Below the pieces are notes generated by a model. It did not search any database and was not told the DNA's origin. It saw nothing but the letters and a program-made list of their open reading frames with translations. Source: WQUF01 sp031549525 (GTDB taxonomy: Bacteria > Bacillota > Clostridia > Clostridiales > Clostridiaceae). Taken from it: 64,000 nucleotides of DNA. The DNA lies in assembly GCA_031549525.1 (NCBI GenBank), contig JAVBPQ010000023.1, positions 18,746 to 82,745 on the forward strand. Reading direction: 5' to 3'. Of the stretch, positions 52,094 through 61,418 are shown in pieces. Both the position numbers and the translations under genes were made by a program. Numbering within the stretch: the first letter of the stretch is position 1; each line of letters begins with the position of its first letter.

Positions 52094-53272
52094 ATGAGAT
52101 TAATAGTTCAAAAATTTGGAGGTACATCTGTTTCTTCTGAAATTTCAAGGCAGATGGTTGTAAAGAAGATAAAGTCTGCAATTGCTGAGGGATTGACTCC
52201 TATTATTGTGGTTTCTGCAATGGGAAGAAAAGGAGCATCTTATGCAACTGATACTTTGCTTTCTTTATTATCACCTGGGTTTATACAAAAGAATAAAAGA
52301 GCAGTTGATTTTTTAATATCTTGTGGAGAAAATATAAGCTCTGTGGTATTATGCAATACACTATATGGTTATGGAATAAATGCTATGCCATTATCAGGGG
52401 CTAATGCAGGTATAATTACAGATGATAATTTTAACAATGCAAATTTTATAAGGTTAGAAAAGGATAGGATTTTAAAGATTATTGAAGAAGGATATATACC
52501 TATAGTAACAGGATTTCAAGGTACTACTGAAGATGGCCTTATTACCACAATAGGTAGAGGTGGTAGTGACACTTCTGCAGCTTTAATTGGAGAAGCATTT
52601 AAAGTATCAAGGGTTGAAATATATACAGATGTGGATGGTATAATGACTGCAGATCCAAAACTTGTATCTTCTGCTAAGATAATCGCTGATTTGAGTTATC
52701 TAGAAGTTTTCCAACTTGCAGATCAAGGAGCTCAAGTTATACATCCAGGAGCTGTTGAAATTGCCATGAGAAGTAATATCCCTCTCATAATTAAAAATAC
52801 ATTATCCGATGAATTTGGAACGATAATACATGATGGATTTTCAAGGACTAAAAAATTATTTACTGGGATTGCTAGTATAGATGGAAGGATACAAATAAAA
52901 TTTAATAATGACATCGAGCAGGATGTTTTTTCTATAATGGCAGAAAATGAAATCAGCATAGATTTGATAAATGTATTTCCAAATGAAAGTATCTTTACTA
53001 TTTCACAGGATGATTTTGTAAGCTTTAGTGATATTATGAATCATAATGATGTTCAATTTGAGTATAAAGATGATTTGACTCAAATATCTATAATAGGTAG
53101 AGGGATGACTGGAATACCTGGGATAATGGCTAAGATTTTAAAGACTTTAAGGATTCATGGCATTGAAATTTTGCAAACTGCAGATTCAAATTCTACAATA
53201 TGGTGCCTTGTTCATACTAAAGATAAGCAGGATGCCATTAATCTTCTTCATAAAGAGCTTTTAGACGAATAA
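52094..53272 (+). CDS. dapG: Aspartate kinase (DapG-type)
   Basis: Phosphorylates aspartate at the head of the lysine, diaminopimelate and dipicolinate branch. 392 residues. Catalytic-domain motifs: VQKFGGTSVSS at the N-terminus, VVSAMGRKG, FQGTTEDGLITTIGRGGSDTSAA, EIYTDVDGIMTADP. Two C-terminal ACT domains follow (from about residue 260) for end-product control. The frame opens at GTG 52085, but GGGTGG five bases before ATG 52094 and the family N-terminus select the ATG. Position next to ymxH and tepA favours the diaminopimelate-sensitive DapG isozyme. Confidence 0.92.
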   Translation: MRLIVQKFGGTSVSSEISRQMVVKKIKSAIAEGLTPIIVVSAMGRKGASYATDTLLSLLSPGFIQKNKRAVDFLISCGENISSVVLCNTLYGYGINAMPLSGANAGIITDDNFNNANFIRLEKDRILKIIEEGYIPIVTGFQGTTEDGLITTIGRGGSDTSAALIGEAFKVSRVEIYTDVDGIMTADPKLVSSAKIIADLSYLEVFQLADQGAQVIHPGAVEIAMRSNIPLIIKNTLSDEFGTIIHDGFSRTKKLFTGIASIDGRIQIKFNNDIEQDVFSIMAENEISIDLINVFPNESIFTISQDDFVSFSDIMNHNDVQFEYKDDLTQISIIGRGMTGIPGIMAKILKTLRIHGIEILQTADSNSTIWCLVHTKDKQDAINLLHKELLDE

Positions 53273-53337
53273 TTTAATGAATTAACCTTCTTTTTTGGTA
53301 AACAATATATGTATTACTTTTAATAGGAGGTTTTTTT

Positions 53338-54105
53338 GTGTATAATGATGAAATAGACAATTTTAAGTTTCATGATATAGAGTTTATAAGTGAAGAAGAT
53401 GAGGATGAAGAGAATGTTGAGTCAGATGAATCCCCTAGTGCAAAGATGAAAGATAAAATTCAGTCAATTGTTGAATTAGGTGTTCCTACAGTACCTGAAA
53501 TAGATGAAAGAATACAGATATTGCCAATAATTGGTCAAATTGAAGGACATTCTATATTAGGACCACAGGTTAAAGCTACAAAGTATGAGCATACCATTCC
53601 TCAGATATTTGCAGCAGAGGTAAGCAAGAAAGTAGAAGGTATTTTAATCGTATTAAATACAGTAGGTGGGGATGTAGAAGCTGGTCTTGCAATAGCAGAG
53701 ATGATAAGAAGCATAACTAAACCTACTGTGTCTCTTGTGATTGGTGGAGGACATTCCATTGGAGTACCCCTTGCAACATCAGCAGCATACTCATATATAT
53801 CCCCATCTGCCACTATGATAATTCATCCAATAAGGATGAATGGTTTAATAATAGGAGTTCCTCAAACCTTTCAGTATTTTAGCAAAATGCAAGAGAGGAT
53901 AATCAATTTTATAGTAGAAACATCTTCAATAAGTGCTGAAGATTTGAAAAGATTTATGAATAAAACAGATGGACTTTTAAACGATATGGGAACCATTTTA
54001 ATTGGTAAAGAAGCAGTTGAAGCTGGGCTTATAGATGCTGTAGGAGGCATAAAAGATGCTTTAAAGAAATTGGAAACCATGATAGATGAGAGAAAAAAAC
54101 CATAG
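53338..54105 (+). CDS. tepA: TepA-like ClpP-family serine protease
   Basis: 255 residues. A charged N-terminal extension (about 1-45, very acidic at 19-32) precedes a ClpP/crotonase-fold domain: LNTVGGDVEAGLAIAEMI, catalytic Ser140 in GGGHSIGVPLA, His163 in IIHPIRMNG, and a later Asp. In Bacillus TepA (YmfB) is linked to protein translocation and degradation of small spore proteins. GTG start with AGGAGG about 8 bases upstream. Sits directly before spoIIIE as in Bacillus. Confidence 0.9.
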   Translation: MYNDEIDNFKFHDIEFISEEDEDEENVESDESPSAKMKDKIQSIVELGVPTVPEIDERIQILPIIGQIEGHSILGPQVKATKYEHTIPQIFAAEVSKKVEGILIVLNTVGGDVEAGLAIAEMIRSITKPTVSLVIGGGHSIGVPLATSAAYSYISPSATMIIHPIRMNGLIIGVPQTFQYFSKMQERIINFIVETSSISAEDLKRFMNKTDGLLNDMGTILIGKEAVEAGLIDAVGGIKDALKKLETMIDERKKP

Positions 54106-54123
54106 ATATTCTATGGTTTTTCT
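54095..54123 (+). terminator. Terminator after tepA
   Basis: Perfect 12-bp stem AAAAACCATAGA / TCTATGGTTTTT with a 3-base loop. The 5' arm lies inside the end of tepA. Confidence 0.85.
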
Positions 54124-54217
54124 ATGATTTTATGATTATAATATTTGATCTTAAGGATCATATTCACCAAAAGGATAATTTATAACTTTGTAGAATTATA
54201 TTTAAGAGGTGAAACAC

Positions 54218-56557
54218 ATGCCAAAACAAAAAAAGGAAAAGCGGAACAATAAAAAATCTGATTTTTCATCTGAAATTTCAGGTATATGGCTTATAAGTTT
54301 AGCTATAATTCTTTTTGTGGGTATTTTTTCAAATAATGACAAAATAAACAAAGCTGTTTTTATTTATAATATAAGAAAAGTTGTGTTTTATTTATTTGGG
54401 GTTAGTGCTTTTATTATACCTTTTTTTATTTTATTTATAGGTATTTTTATGATAATAAAAAAAGGAGTTTTAAAATTTAATTTAAAATTTTATACTCTTC
54501 TTGTTGTAATATTTATGATAATGCTTTTATTTCAAAGGTTTAATATGTATAAATATTATATGGACAGTGATATTAAAGGAGGATTTGATCTTTTATTAAA
54601 TTCAGAGGATCACTTTCATGGTGGAGTTGTGGCCTATTTAATAGATATACCAATGATTAAATACTTTGGAGAGACGATAACCTTGATAATTTATTTTTCC
54701 ACTATTTTTATATGTTTAGTGATATTTTTTCAAATAAGCTTAGGAGATGTTTATGATAATTTAAAAAAGAAGACAAAGAAAACTATGGAGAAATTTCCTA
54801 GGGATTTTTTTTATAAAAACAAAAGACAAAAAAATAAAAAGCTTTTGGATAAGCTCAATTTCTTTAATTTTCTTAAAAATATCAAATTTGAAGTTAAGAA
54901 GGTAAAAGATGAAGATAGGAAAGAAGACATAAAGATAGAAGAAAATTTTTCAAAAGGTATTAAAGAGGATGTTTTCAAAGATGATGCGGTTTTAAATTTA
55001 ATAGACCAAGATTATGATATTATACAAGACGAAAGTGCATTATCAAAGGATGATATAAATATTGTAAGTGAGAATAAAGAAAATAAAATACATAATGAAA
55101 CAGAAGAGGATATTAAAAATCGTGAGAAAAAATTTAACTATAATTATCCAACATATCAATTATTAAAAGAAAATAATTTAAGCCCTATGGCTGGAGAAGA
55201 TAAGAAAGAGCTTTTAAAAAGTGCTTCAAAGCTTATTGAGACTTTGGGAACATTTGGAGTTGAGGCTAAAGTGATTCAAGTCACAAAAGGACCATCTGTC
55301 ACAAGGTTTGAACTTCAACCAAAACCTGGGACTAAAGTTAGCAAAATTGTGAATTTGTCAGATGATATTGCGCTGTCTCTTGCTGCAATAGGAGTTAGAA
55401 TAGAGGCTCCTATACCAGGAAAGCCTGCAATAGGAATTGAGATTCCAAATAAAAAGCAAACATCTGTATTTTTAAGAGAGGTTATAGAGAGTGAGGAATT
55501 TAAAAACTCAAATGCTGACATAGCTTTTGCTGTTGGAAAGGATATAAGTGGTAAAAGTATTATTTCTGATTTAACACAGATGCCTCATCTTTTAATAGCA
55601 GGTGCAACAGGATCTGGTAAATCAGTTTGCATTAATTCCTTGATAACAAGTATATTATATAAATATTCTCCAGATGATGTGAAGCTTTTGATGATAGATC
55701 CTAAAGTGGTTGAGTTAAATGTATATAATGGAATACCTCATCTATTGATCCCTGTTGTGACAGAACCTAAAAAAGCGGCAGGGGCTCTTAATTGGGCGGT
55801 AAATGAGATGACAAAGAGGTATAAGTTATTTGCAGATAATAATGTAAGAAATATTCATAGTTATAATCAATTGTATAATAGTAGGAAAATACTAGATAGA
55901 ATGCATTGGATTGTTATAATAATAGATGAGCTTGCAGATCTTATGATGATATGTCCAAGCGATGTTGAAGATTACATTGCAAGATTATCTCAAATGGCAA
56001 GGGCAGCTGGTATGCACCTTGTTATTGCAACTCAAAGACCTTCTGTAGATGTTATAACAGGAGTCATAAAGGCAAACATCCCCTCTAGAATTTCATTTGC
56101 TGTTTCAAGCCAGATAGATTCAAGAACCATACTTGATATGTCAGGTGCTGAAAAGCTTTTAGGAAAAGGTGATATGCTCTTTAATCCTGTGGGTGAAGCT
56201 AAGCCTTTTAGGGTTCAAGGAGCATTTATTTCTGAAATAGAGGTTGAAAATGTGGTAGAATATATAAAGAACGAGAAAGGTTTAGCTAATTATTATACTG
56301 ATATAATTGAAGAAATTGAAAAAAATTCTCCAGGATCAAAGGATAAGCAAGATGTATTAGATGAATTATATGATAATGCTGTTGAAATTGTAAGAGAAAC
56401 TGGTCAGGCATCTACATCATTGATCCAAAGAAGGCTTAGAATTGGATATAATAGAGCAGCAAGGATAATAGAGCAGATGGAAGAACAAAAGATAATTTCA
56501 AAACCTCAGGGTAGTAAGCCAAGGGAGGTTTATATAAATAGATTAGACTATGAGTAG
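54218..56557 (+). CDS. spoIIIE: FtsK/SpoIIIE DNA translocase
   Basis: Membrane-anchored ATP-driven DNA pump for chromosome segregation at division and, in sporulation, into the forespore. 779 residues. Four N-terminal membrane helices (about residues 20-175), a charged linker, the alpha/beta motor with Walker A AGATGSGKSVC near residue 461 and Walker B IIIDELADLMM, and a winged-helix gamma domain (TSLIQRRLRIGYNRAARIIEQME, about 725-750). The open frame starts at GTG 54209 inside AAGAGGTG; ATG 54218 is used. Whether it is the vegetative FtsK or the sporulation protein cannot be decided; the tepA neighbour favours SpoIIIE. Confidence 0.95.
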   Translation: MPKQKKEKRNNKKSDFSSEISGIWLISLAIILFVGIFSNNDKINKAVFIYNIRKVVFYLFGVSAFIIPFFILFIGIFMIIKKGVLKFNLKFYTLLVVIFMIMLLFQRFNMYKYYMDSDIKGGFDLLLNSEDHFHGGVVAYLIDIPMIKYFGETITLIIYFSTIFICLVIFFQISLGDVYDNLKKKTKKTMEKFPRDFFYKNKRQKNKKLLDKLNFFNFLKNIKFEVKKVKDEDRKEDIKIEENFSKGIKEDVFKDDAVLNLIDQDYDIIQDESALSKDDINIVSENKENKIHNETEEDIKNREKKFNYNYPTYQLLKENNLSPMAGEDKKELLKSASKLIETLGTFGVEAKVIQVTKGPSVTRFELQPKPGTKVSKIVNLSDDIALSLAAIGVRIEAPIPGKPAIGIEIPNKKQTSVFLREVIESEEFKNSNADIAFAVGKDISGKSIISDLTQMPHLLIAGATGSGKSVCINSLITSILYKYSPDDVKLLMIDPKVVELNVYNGIPHLLIPVVTEPKKAAGALNWAVNEMTKRYKLFADNNVRNIHSYNQLYNSRKILDRMHWIVIIIDELADLMMICPSDVEDYIARLSQMARAAGMHLVIATQRPSVDVITGVIKANIPSRISFAVSSQIDSRTILDMSGAEKLLGKGDMLFNPVGEAKPFRVQGAFISEIEVENVVEYIKNEKGLANYYTDIIEEIEKNSPGSKDKQDVLDELYDNAVEIVRETGQASTSLIQRRLRIGYNRAARIIEQMEEQKIISKPQGSKPREVYINRLDYE

Positions 56558-56569
56558 TGGAGGTATGTT

Positions 56570-57898
56570 ATGCTAAAAGTTGGAGTGGTAAGTCTTGGAT
56601 GTGATAAGAATAGGGTAGATTCAGAGCTTATTTTAGGCAAGCTTACACATAAATATGAAATAACACAAAAGCCTGAAGAAGCAGATATTATCATCGTGAA
56701 TACTTGCGGGTTTATACAATCTGCCATAGATGAATCCATACAGACTATTTTAGAAATGGCAAGCTTTAAAAAACAAAAGTGTAAACTTTTAGTTGTAACA
56801 GGCTGTTTAAGTGCAAGATATAAGGATGAACTTATGAAACATTTGCCAGAAGTTGATATCATGCTTGGAGTAAATAATTATGAAAGTTTGATCGATAAAA
56901 TAGATGAATTTTTCATAAAAAAAGAAAAAATTATCATGCTTGACAATTCAGATTCTTATATAAATTATGGTGAAAGAATTTTGACAACTGATAAATCCAC
57001 AGCATATTTAAGAATTGCAGAAGGTTGTGATAATCATTGTACATATTGCATCATTCCAAAAATAAGAGGAAAATATAGAAGTAGAAGGATGGAAGATATA
57101 ATAGATGAAGCAACTAAACTGTGTGAAGGCGGGGTTCGTGAATTAATACTTGTAGCTCAAGATACTACTTATTATGGCAAAGATATTTATAATGAAAATG
57201 CTCTTAGTGATCTTTTATCTTTAATTTCTAAAATAGAGAGTTTGAAGTGGATACGAGTTTTATATTGTTATCCTGAGGAGATCACTATTGCGCTTATAGA
57301 TGAGATAAAGACAAATAAAAAAGTGTGTCACTATTTAGATATACCTCTTCAGCATATATCCAATAAAGTATTAAAGGCTATGGGAAGAAAAAGTACTAAA
57401 CAAAGGATTGAACAGCTTATAAAATATATAAGATATGAGATACCTGATATTGTATTTAGAACATCCTTGATCGTAGGATTTCCAGGAGAGGATGAAGAGG
57501 ATATAGAAGAGATGAAAGGGTTTCTTAATACGTACAAGATTAATAATGTTGGTGTTTTTAAATATTCCGTTGAAGAAGGTACTCCTGCAGCTAGTATAAA
57601 AGATCAGATATCAGAAGAGTTAAAAGATGAGAGAGAAAAAGAGATAATGTTATTACAAAAGAAAATATCTAAAAATATAAACAGATCATACATGGGAAAG
57701 GATATGGAAGTTTTAGTTGAAGGAAAAAAAGATGATTTTTATTATGGAAGAAATCAATATATGGCTCCAGAAATAGATGGTAAGGTTTTTATAAAAACCA
57801 GTCAATGTTTAAATATTGGAGAATTTTATAATGTTAAGATAATAAAAACATATAGTTATGATTTGATGGGGGAGTTAGAAGATGAATCTACCAAATAA
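56570..57898 (+). CDS. rimO: Ribosomal protein S12 methylthiotransferase RimO
   Basis: Radical-SAM enzyme adding a methylthio group to an Asp of S12. 442 residues. UPF0004 domain with three iron-sulfur Cys (SLGCDKNRVDSE; NTCGFI; VTGCLS), the radical-SAM CxxxCxxC in GCDNHCTYCIIP near residue 153, and a C-terminal TRAM domain. The GCDKNRVDSE start separates it from MiaB. GGAGGT precedes the ATG; it overlaps pgsA by 17 bases. Confidence 0.95.
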   Translation: MLKVGVVSLGCDKNRVDSELILGKLTHKYEITQKPEEADIIIVNTCGFIQSAIDESIQTILEMASFKKQKCKLLVVTGCLSARYKDELMKHLPEVDIMLGVNNYESLIDKIDEFFIKKEKIIMLDNSDSYINYGERILTTDKSTAYLRIAEGCDNHCTYCIIPKIRGKYRSRRMEDIIDEATKLCEGGVRELILVAQDTTYYGKDIYNENALSDLLSLISKIESLKWIRVLYCYPEEITIALIDEIKTNKKVCHYLDIPLQHISNKVLKAMGRKSTKQRIEQLIKYIRYEIPDIVFRTSLIVGFPGEDEEDIEEMKGFLNTYKINNVGVFKYSVEEGTPAASIKDQISEELKDEREKEIMLLQKKISKNINRSYMGKDMEVLVEGKKDDFYYGRNQYMAPEIDGKVFIKTSQCLNIGEFYNVKIIKTYSYDLMGELEDESTK

Positions 57899-58454
57899 AA
57901 TGACCGTTCTTAGAATTTTGCTTGTACCTGTATTTTTGTTTTTTTTAACCATGACAGAAATACCATATGGAATCTTTATAGCTACAGCGATTTTTATTAT
58001 TGCCTCATTGACTGATACATTAGATGGATATTTTGCGAGGAAGTTTAATCAAATTACAAGATTTGGAAAATTTTTAGATCCTCTAGCAGACAAGTTATTG
58101 GTTACAGCTGCGCTTGTAGCACTTGTTGAGTATCATAGTATAAATGCATGGGTTGCTTTTATAATAATTGCACGAGAATTTATGATTTCAGGTCTTAGAA
58201 GTATTGCTGCTTCAGATGGTGTGGTTATAGCTGCTAGCGTGTGGGGGAAGGTAAAGACCATAATTCAAATAATAGCCATACTTCTTGCTCTTTTAAATTT
58301 AAATTTGATAAAAATAAATCTTATAGAAAATCAGACATTTATTAATGCAACTAATATATTGACAAATATATTTATGATTTTAGCAGTTATTATAACAGTT
58401 ATTTCTGGTATTGATTATTTTTATAAGAATAAAAATGTCATAAGTGAATTATAG
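57882..58454 (+). CDS. pgsA: CDP-diacylglycerol-glycerol-3-phosphate phosphatidyltransferase
   Basis: Makes phosphatidylglycerol phosphate. 190 residues with four to five membrane helices. The CDP-alcohol phosphotransferase signature D..DG..AR........G...D...D is complete (DTLDGYFARKFNQITRFGKF then LDPLADK, about residues 45-70). Starts inside rimO with GGGGGAG upstream. In Bacillus cinA lies between pgsA and recA; it is missing here. Confidence 0.95.
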   Translation: MNLPNKMTVLRILLVPVFLFFLTMTEIPYGIFIATAIFIIASLTDTLDGYFARKFNQITRFGKFLDPLADKLLVTAALVALVEYHSINAWVAFIIIAREFMISGLRSIAASDGVVIAASVWGKVKTIIQIIAILLALLNLNLIKINLIENQTFINATNILTNIFMILAVIITVISGIDYFYKNKNVISEL

Positions 58455-58496
58455 AGATTAGCTAGAATAAAATTTGACAATAATAAAGATAATTAG

Positions 58497-58525
58497 TTGT
58501 ATAAAATTTGTTTTTGGTGTACAAT
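58497..58525 (+). promoter_or_regulatory. Possible recA promoter
   Basis: TTGTAT (58497-58502), 17-base spacer, TACAAT (58520-58525). A perfect TTGACA at 58474-58479 may act instead, but has no good -10 at the right distance (TATAAA lies 20 bases on). Confidence 0.45.
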
Positions 58526-58528
58526 TAA

Positions 58529-58542
58529 AGAACAGATGTTTG
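58529..58542 (+). promoter_or_regulatory. LexA (SOS) box before recA
   Basis: AGAACAGATGTTTG matches the Gram-positive LexA operator CGAAC-N4-GTTCG at the GAAC...GTT core. It lies just after the predicted -10 and 15 bases before the recA ATG, where a bound repressor would block transcription. Confidence 0.75.
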
Positions 58543-58556
58543 TTATGGAGGAAGAA

Positions 58557-59618
58557 ATGAGTAAAATTATTAATGCCGATAAATTTAAAGTACTAGAAAA
58601 GACATTAAGCGATATTGAAAAACAATTTGGAAAAGGTTCTGTTATGACATTGTCTGACAGTTCAAAATTAAATATAGAGAGCATTTCAACAGGATGCATT
58701 GATTTAGATATTGCATTAGGAATTGGTGGAGTGCCAAAAGGAAGGGTTATTGAGATATTTGGTCCTGAATCTTCAGGAAAGACTACTGTTGCTTTACATA
58801 TCATTGCAGAAGCTCAAAAAGCAGGAGGAGTGGCAGCATTTATTGATGCTGAACATGCTCTTGATCCTTCATATGCTAAAAATTTGGGCGTTGAGACAGA
58901 TGATCTTTTAGTTTCTCAACCTGATAATGGTGAACAAGCACTTGAAATAACAGAAGCTTTGGTAAGATCTGGAGCAATCGATGTGATAGTTATAGATTCA
59001 GTTGCAGCTTTAGTTCCAAGGGCAGAGATTGAGGGGGAGATGGGAGATTCCCATGTAGGACTTCAAGCAAGGCTCATGTCCCAAGCTTTAAGAAAGCTTA
59101 CAGGGAGCATCAGTAAAACAAAATGCATTGCCATATTTATAAATCAACTTAGAGAAAAGGTAGGAATAATGTTTGGAAACCCAGAAACCACAACAGGCGG
59201 AAGAGCTTTGAAATTTTATTCGTCAGTAAGGCTTGATATAAGAAAATCAGATGCTATAAAACAAGGCGATGACATTGTTGGAAATAGGACTAAGGTTAAA
59301 GTTGTAAAGAATAAAGTTGCAGCACCGTTTAAGCAGGCAGAATTTGATATCATGTATAATGAGGGAATCTCTAGAGAAGGTGTGATACTGGATGTTGCTG
59401 TAAGAGAGAATATCATCCAAAAAAGTGGTGCATGGTTTTCTTATGATAAAAATAAATTGGGACAAGGTCGAGAAAACGCTAAACAGTTTTTAAAAGACAA
59501 TTCTAATATTTGTAGTGAAATTGAGAGGATAATCAGAGAAAAACACAATCTTTTTGTAAATCAGAGTTCTAATATGGTTATTAGTGAAGTTTTATCTGAA
59601 GAACAAGTAGTAGAATAA
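58557..59618 (+). CDS. recA: Recombinase RecA
   Basis: Strand-exchange protein and LexA coprotease activator. 353 residues from ATG 58557, chosen because GGAGG at 58547-58551 lies 5 bases before it; the 20-codon upstream extension runs through the promoter and LexA box. Walker A GPESSGKTT near residue 69, QPDNGEQALEI, IVIDSVAALVP Walker B, loop L2 around FINQLREKVGIMFGNPETTTGG. C-terminus complete. No intein. Confidence 0.98.
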   Translation: MSKIINADKFKVLEKTLSDIEKQFGKGSVMTLSDSSKLNIESISTGCIDLDIALGIGGVPKGRVIEIFGPESSGKTTVALHIIAEAQKAGGVAAFIDAEHALDPSYAKNLGVETDDLLVSQPDNGEQALEITEALVRSGAIDVIVIDSVAALVPRAEIEGEMGDSHVGLQARLMSQALRKLTGSISKTKCIAIFINQLREKVGIMFGNPETTTGGRALKFYSSVRLDIRKSDAIKQGDDIVGNRTKVKVVKNKVAAPFKQAEFDIMYNEGISREGVILDVAVRENIIQKSGAWFSYDKNKLGQGRENAKQFLKDNSNICSEIERIIREKHNLFVNQSSNMVISEVLSEEQVVE

Positions 59619-59623
59619 AAATC

Positions 59624-59652
59624 TTGACATAAAAAATTACTTAATATAAAAT
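59624..59652 (+). promoter_or_regulatory. rny promoter
   Basis: TTGACA (59624-59629), 17-base spacer, TAAAAT (59647-59652). Gives a leader of about 120 bases to the TTG start; no structured element recognised in it. Confidence 0.7.
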
Positions 59653-59778
59653 TAAAATGACTTATAATATATAAAAAATTCTGGTTTATCATACTTAAAA
59701 TACCAACTGAATAATATGCACTTTCTCCGCTTTTATATTTGCAATATAAAGCAAATAGGGCAAGGAGGTGTTTAATAC

Positions 59779-61320
59779 TTGGAGATATTAATTGGGATTG
59801 TAGCTTTAATCGTTTCTCTTGCAATAGCAGCTATGGCAATAGTATATTATTTGAAGAATAAATTTCAGATTAATATAAAGCTTTCTGAAGAGAAGGCAAA
59901 GTTAATAATTGAAAATGCTTCAAAAGAAGCTGATACAAAGAAGAAAGAAGCTATACTTGAGGCAAAAGAAGAGGCTCATAAGCTAAGGATAGAAATTGAA
60001 AAAGAAACTAAAGACAGAAGAAAAGAGATCCAACAACTTGAAAAGAGATTGATTCAAAGAGAAGAATTTTTAGATAAAAAAACTGAATCGCTTGAAAAGA
60101 AGGATATCCTTTTAAATGATAAAATTGCAAAAATTGATGACGAGGAAAAAGAGCTTCAAGGTACATTACTTATGCAAAAAGAAAGGCTTGAAACCATTTC
60201 TGGTCTTACACAAGAGGAAGCTAAAAATACATTGCTTAAAGAACTTGAAAAAGAAATTAAACAAGAGACTGCAATTCTGATAAAGGAATTGGAAACAAGT
60301 ACAAAAGAAGAAGCTGATAAAAAAGCGAGGGAGATAATTACTTATGCGATTCAAAAATGCGCTGCAGATCATGTGGTAGAGAGCACAGTTCATGTAGTAG
60401 CTCTGCCAAACGATGATATGAAGGGTAGAATAATAGGAAGAGAAGGACGGAACATAAGGACACTTGAGACTTTAACAGGTGTGGATTTAATAATAGATGA
60501 TACACCTGAAGCTGTTATATTATCAGCATTTGATCCTATAAGAAGGGAAGTTGCAAGACTTGCACTTGAAAAATTAATCATAGATGGAAGAATTCATCCA
60601 GCGAGAATTGAGGAATTAGTAGAGAAAGCAAAAAAAGAAATCGATACTATAATTAAAGAAGAGGGTGAACAGGCAGCTTTCGAGGTTGGTGTTCATGGTT
60701 TACATTTAGAAATTATTAAAATTTTAGGAAGGCTTAAATTTAGAACTAGTTATGGTCAGAATGTTTTAAAACATTCGGTGGAAGTTTCTCAGCTTGCAGG
60801 ATACATGGCCGCTGAACTTGGATTGGACCCTATTACCGCAAAAAGAGCTGGCTTGCTACACGATATTGGAAAGGCAATTGATAGTGAAACGAGTAGTTTA
60901 CACGCAATAATTGGAGCTGAATATGCTAAAAAGTATCATGAAAATTCAATAATTGTAAATGCTATTGCAGCACATCATTTGGATGTTGAGCAGCAGTCAA
61001 TAGAGGCAATTCTTGTTCAGGCAGCAGATGCAATTTCAGCAGCAAGACCTGGGGCTAGACGAGAAACCATTGAAACATATATAAAAAGATTAGAAAAATT
61101 AGAAGAAATAGCAAATTCATATGAAGGTGTTGAAAGGTCATATGCAATTCAAGCGGGAAGAGAAATTAGAATTATGGTTAAACCAGATACCATAGATGAC
61201 TCTAGCGCAATATTGATGGCAAGGGATATAGTAAAGAAAATTGAATCTGAACTTGAGTATCCAGGGCAAATTAAAGTAAATGTGATTAGAGAAGTAAGAG
61301 CTATAGAATATGCAAAATAA
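59779..61320 (+). CDS. rny: Ribonuclease Y
   Basis: Membrane-bound endoribonuclease that starts mRNA decay in Firmicutes. 513 residues. One N-terminal membrane helix (about 2-25), a long coiled coil rich in Glu/Lys (about 35-165), a KH domain (MKGRIIGREGRNIRTLE near residue 215), and an HD domain with LLHDIGKAID near 358 and AIAAHHLD. TTG start with GGAGGTG ten bases upstream; there is no ATG at the expected place. In Bacillus it also follows recA. Confidence 0.96.
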   Translation: MEILIGIVALIVSLAIAAMAIVYYLKNKFQINIKLSEEKAKLIIENASKEADTKKKEAILEAKEEAHKLRIEIEKETKDRRKEIQQLEKRLIQREEFLDKKTESLEKKDILLNDKIAKIDDEEKELQGTLLMQKERLETISGLTQEEAKNTLLKELEKEIKQETAILIKELETSTKEEADKKAREIITYAIQKCAADHVVESTVHVVALPNDDMKGRIIGREGRNIRTLETLTGVDLIIDDTPEAVILSAFDPIRREVARLALEKLIIDGRIHPARIEELVEKAKKEIDTIIKEEGEQAAFEVGVHGLHLEIIKILGRLKFRTSYGQNVLKHSVEVSQLAGYMAAELGLDPITAKRAGLLHDIGKAIDSETSSLHAIIGAEYAKKYHENSIIVNAIAAHHLDVEQQSIEAILVQAADAISAARPGARRETIETYIKRLEKLEEIANSYEGVERSYAIQAGREIRIMVKPDTIDDSSAILMARDIVKKIESELEYPGQIKVNVIREVRAIEYAK

Positions 61321-61365
61321 TAATATATATTAAGTGTTTAATTTAGAATTTATAAGATAGATAAT

Positions 61366-61404
61366 GGGCTGTTTAAACTAATTTAAATTTAGTTTAAGCA
61401 GCCC
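61366..61404. terminator. Hairpin between convergent rny and dapH
   Basis: 16-bp stem GGGCTGTTTAAACTAA / TTAGTTTAAGCAGCCC with one G-T pair and a 7-base loop. T-runs are poor on both sides, so it is probably a bidirectional terminator of modest strength. Confidence 0.65.
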
Positions 61405-61418
61405 TTAAAATATAAAAT

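Noticed and set aside
54140..54170. GATC-containing palindrome before spoIIIE as an operator
   Set aside because: TGATC-TTAAG-GATCA is short, and no matching site or promoter geometry supports a function.
58497..58556. 20-residue N-terminal extension of RecA
   Set aside because: It would be translated from the promoter and LexA-box region; GGAGG and the family N-terminus both point to ATG 58557.
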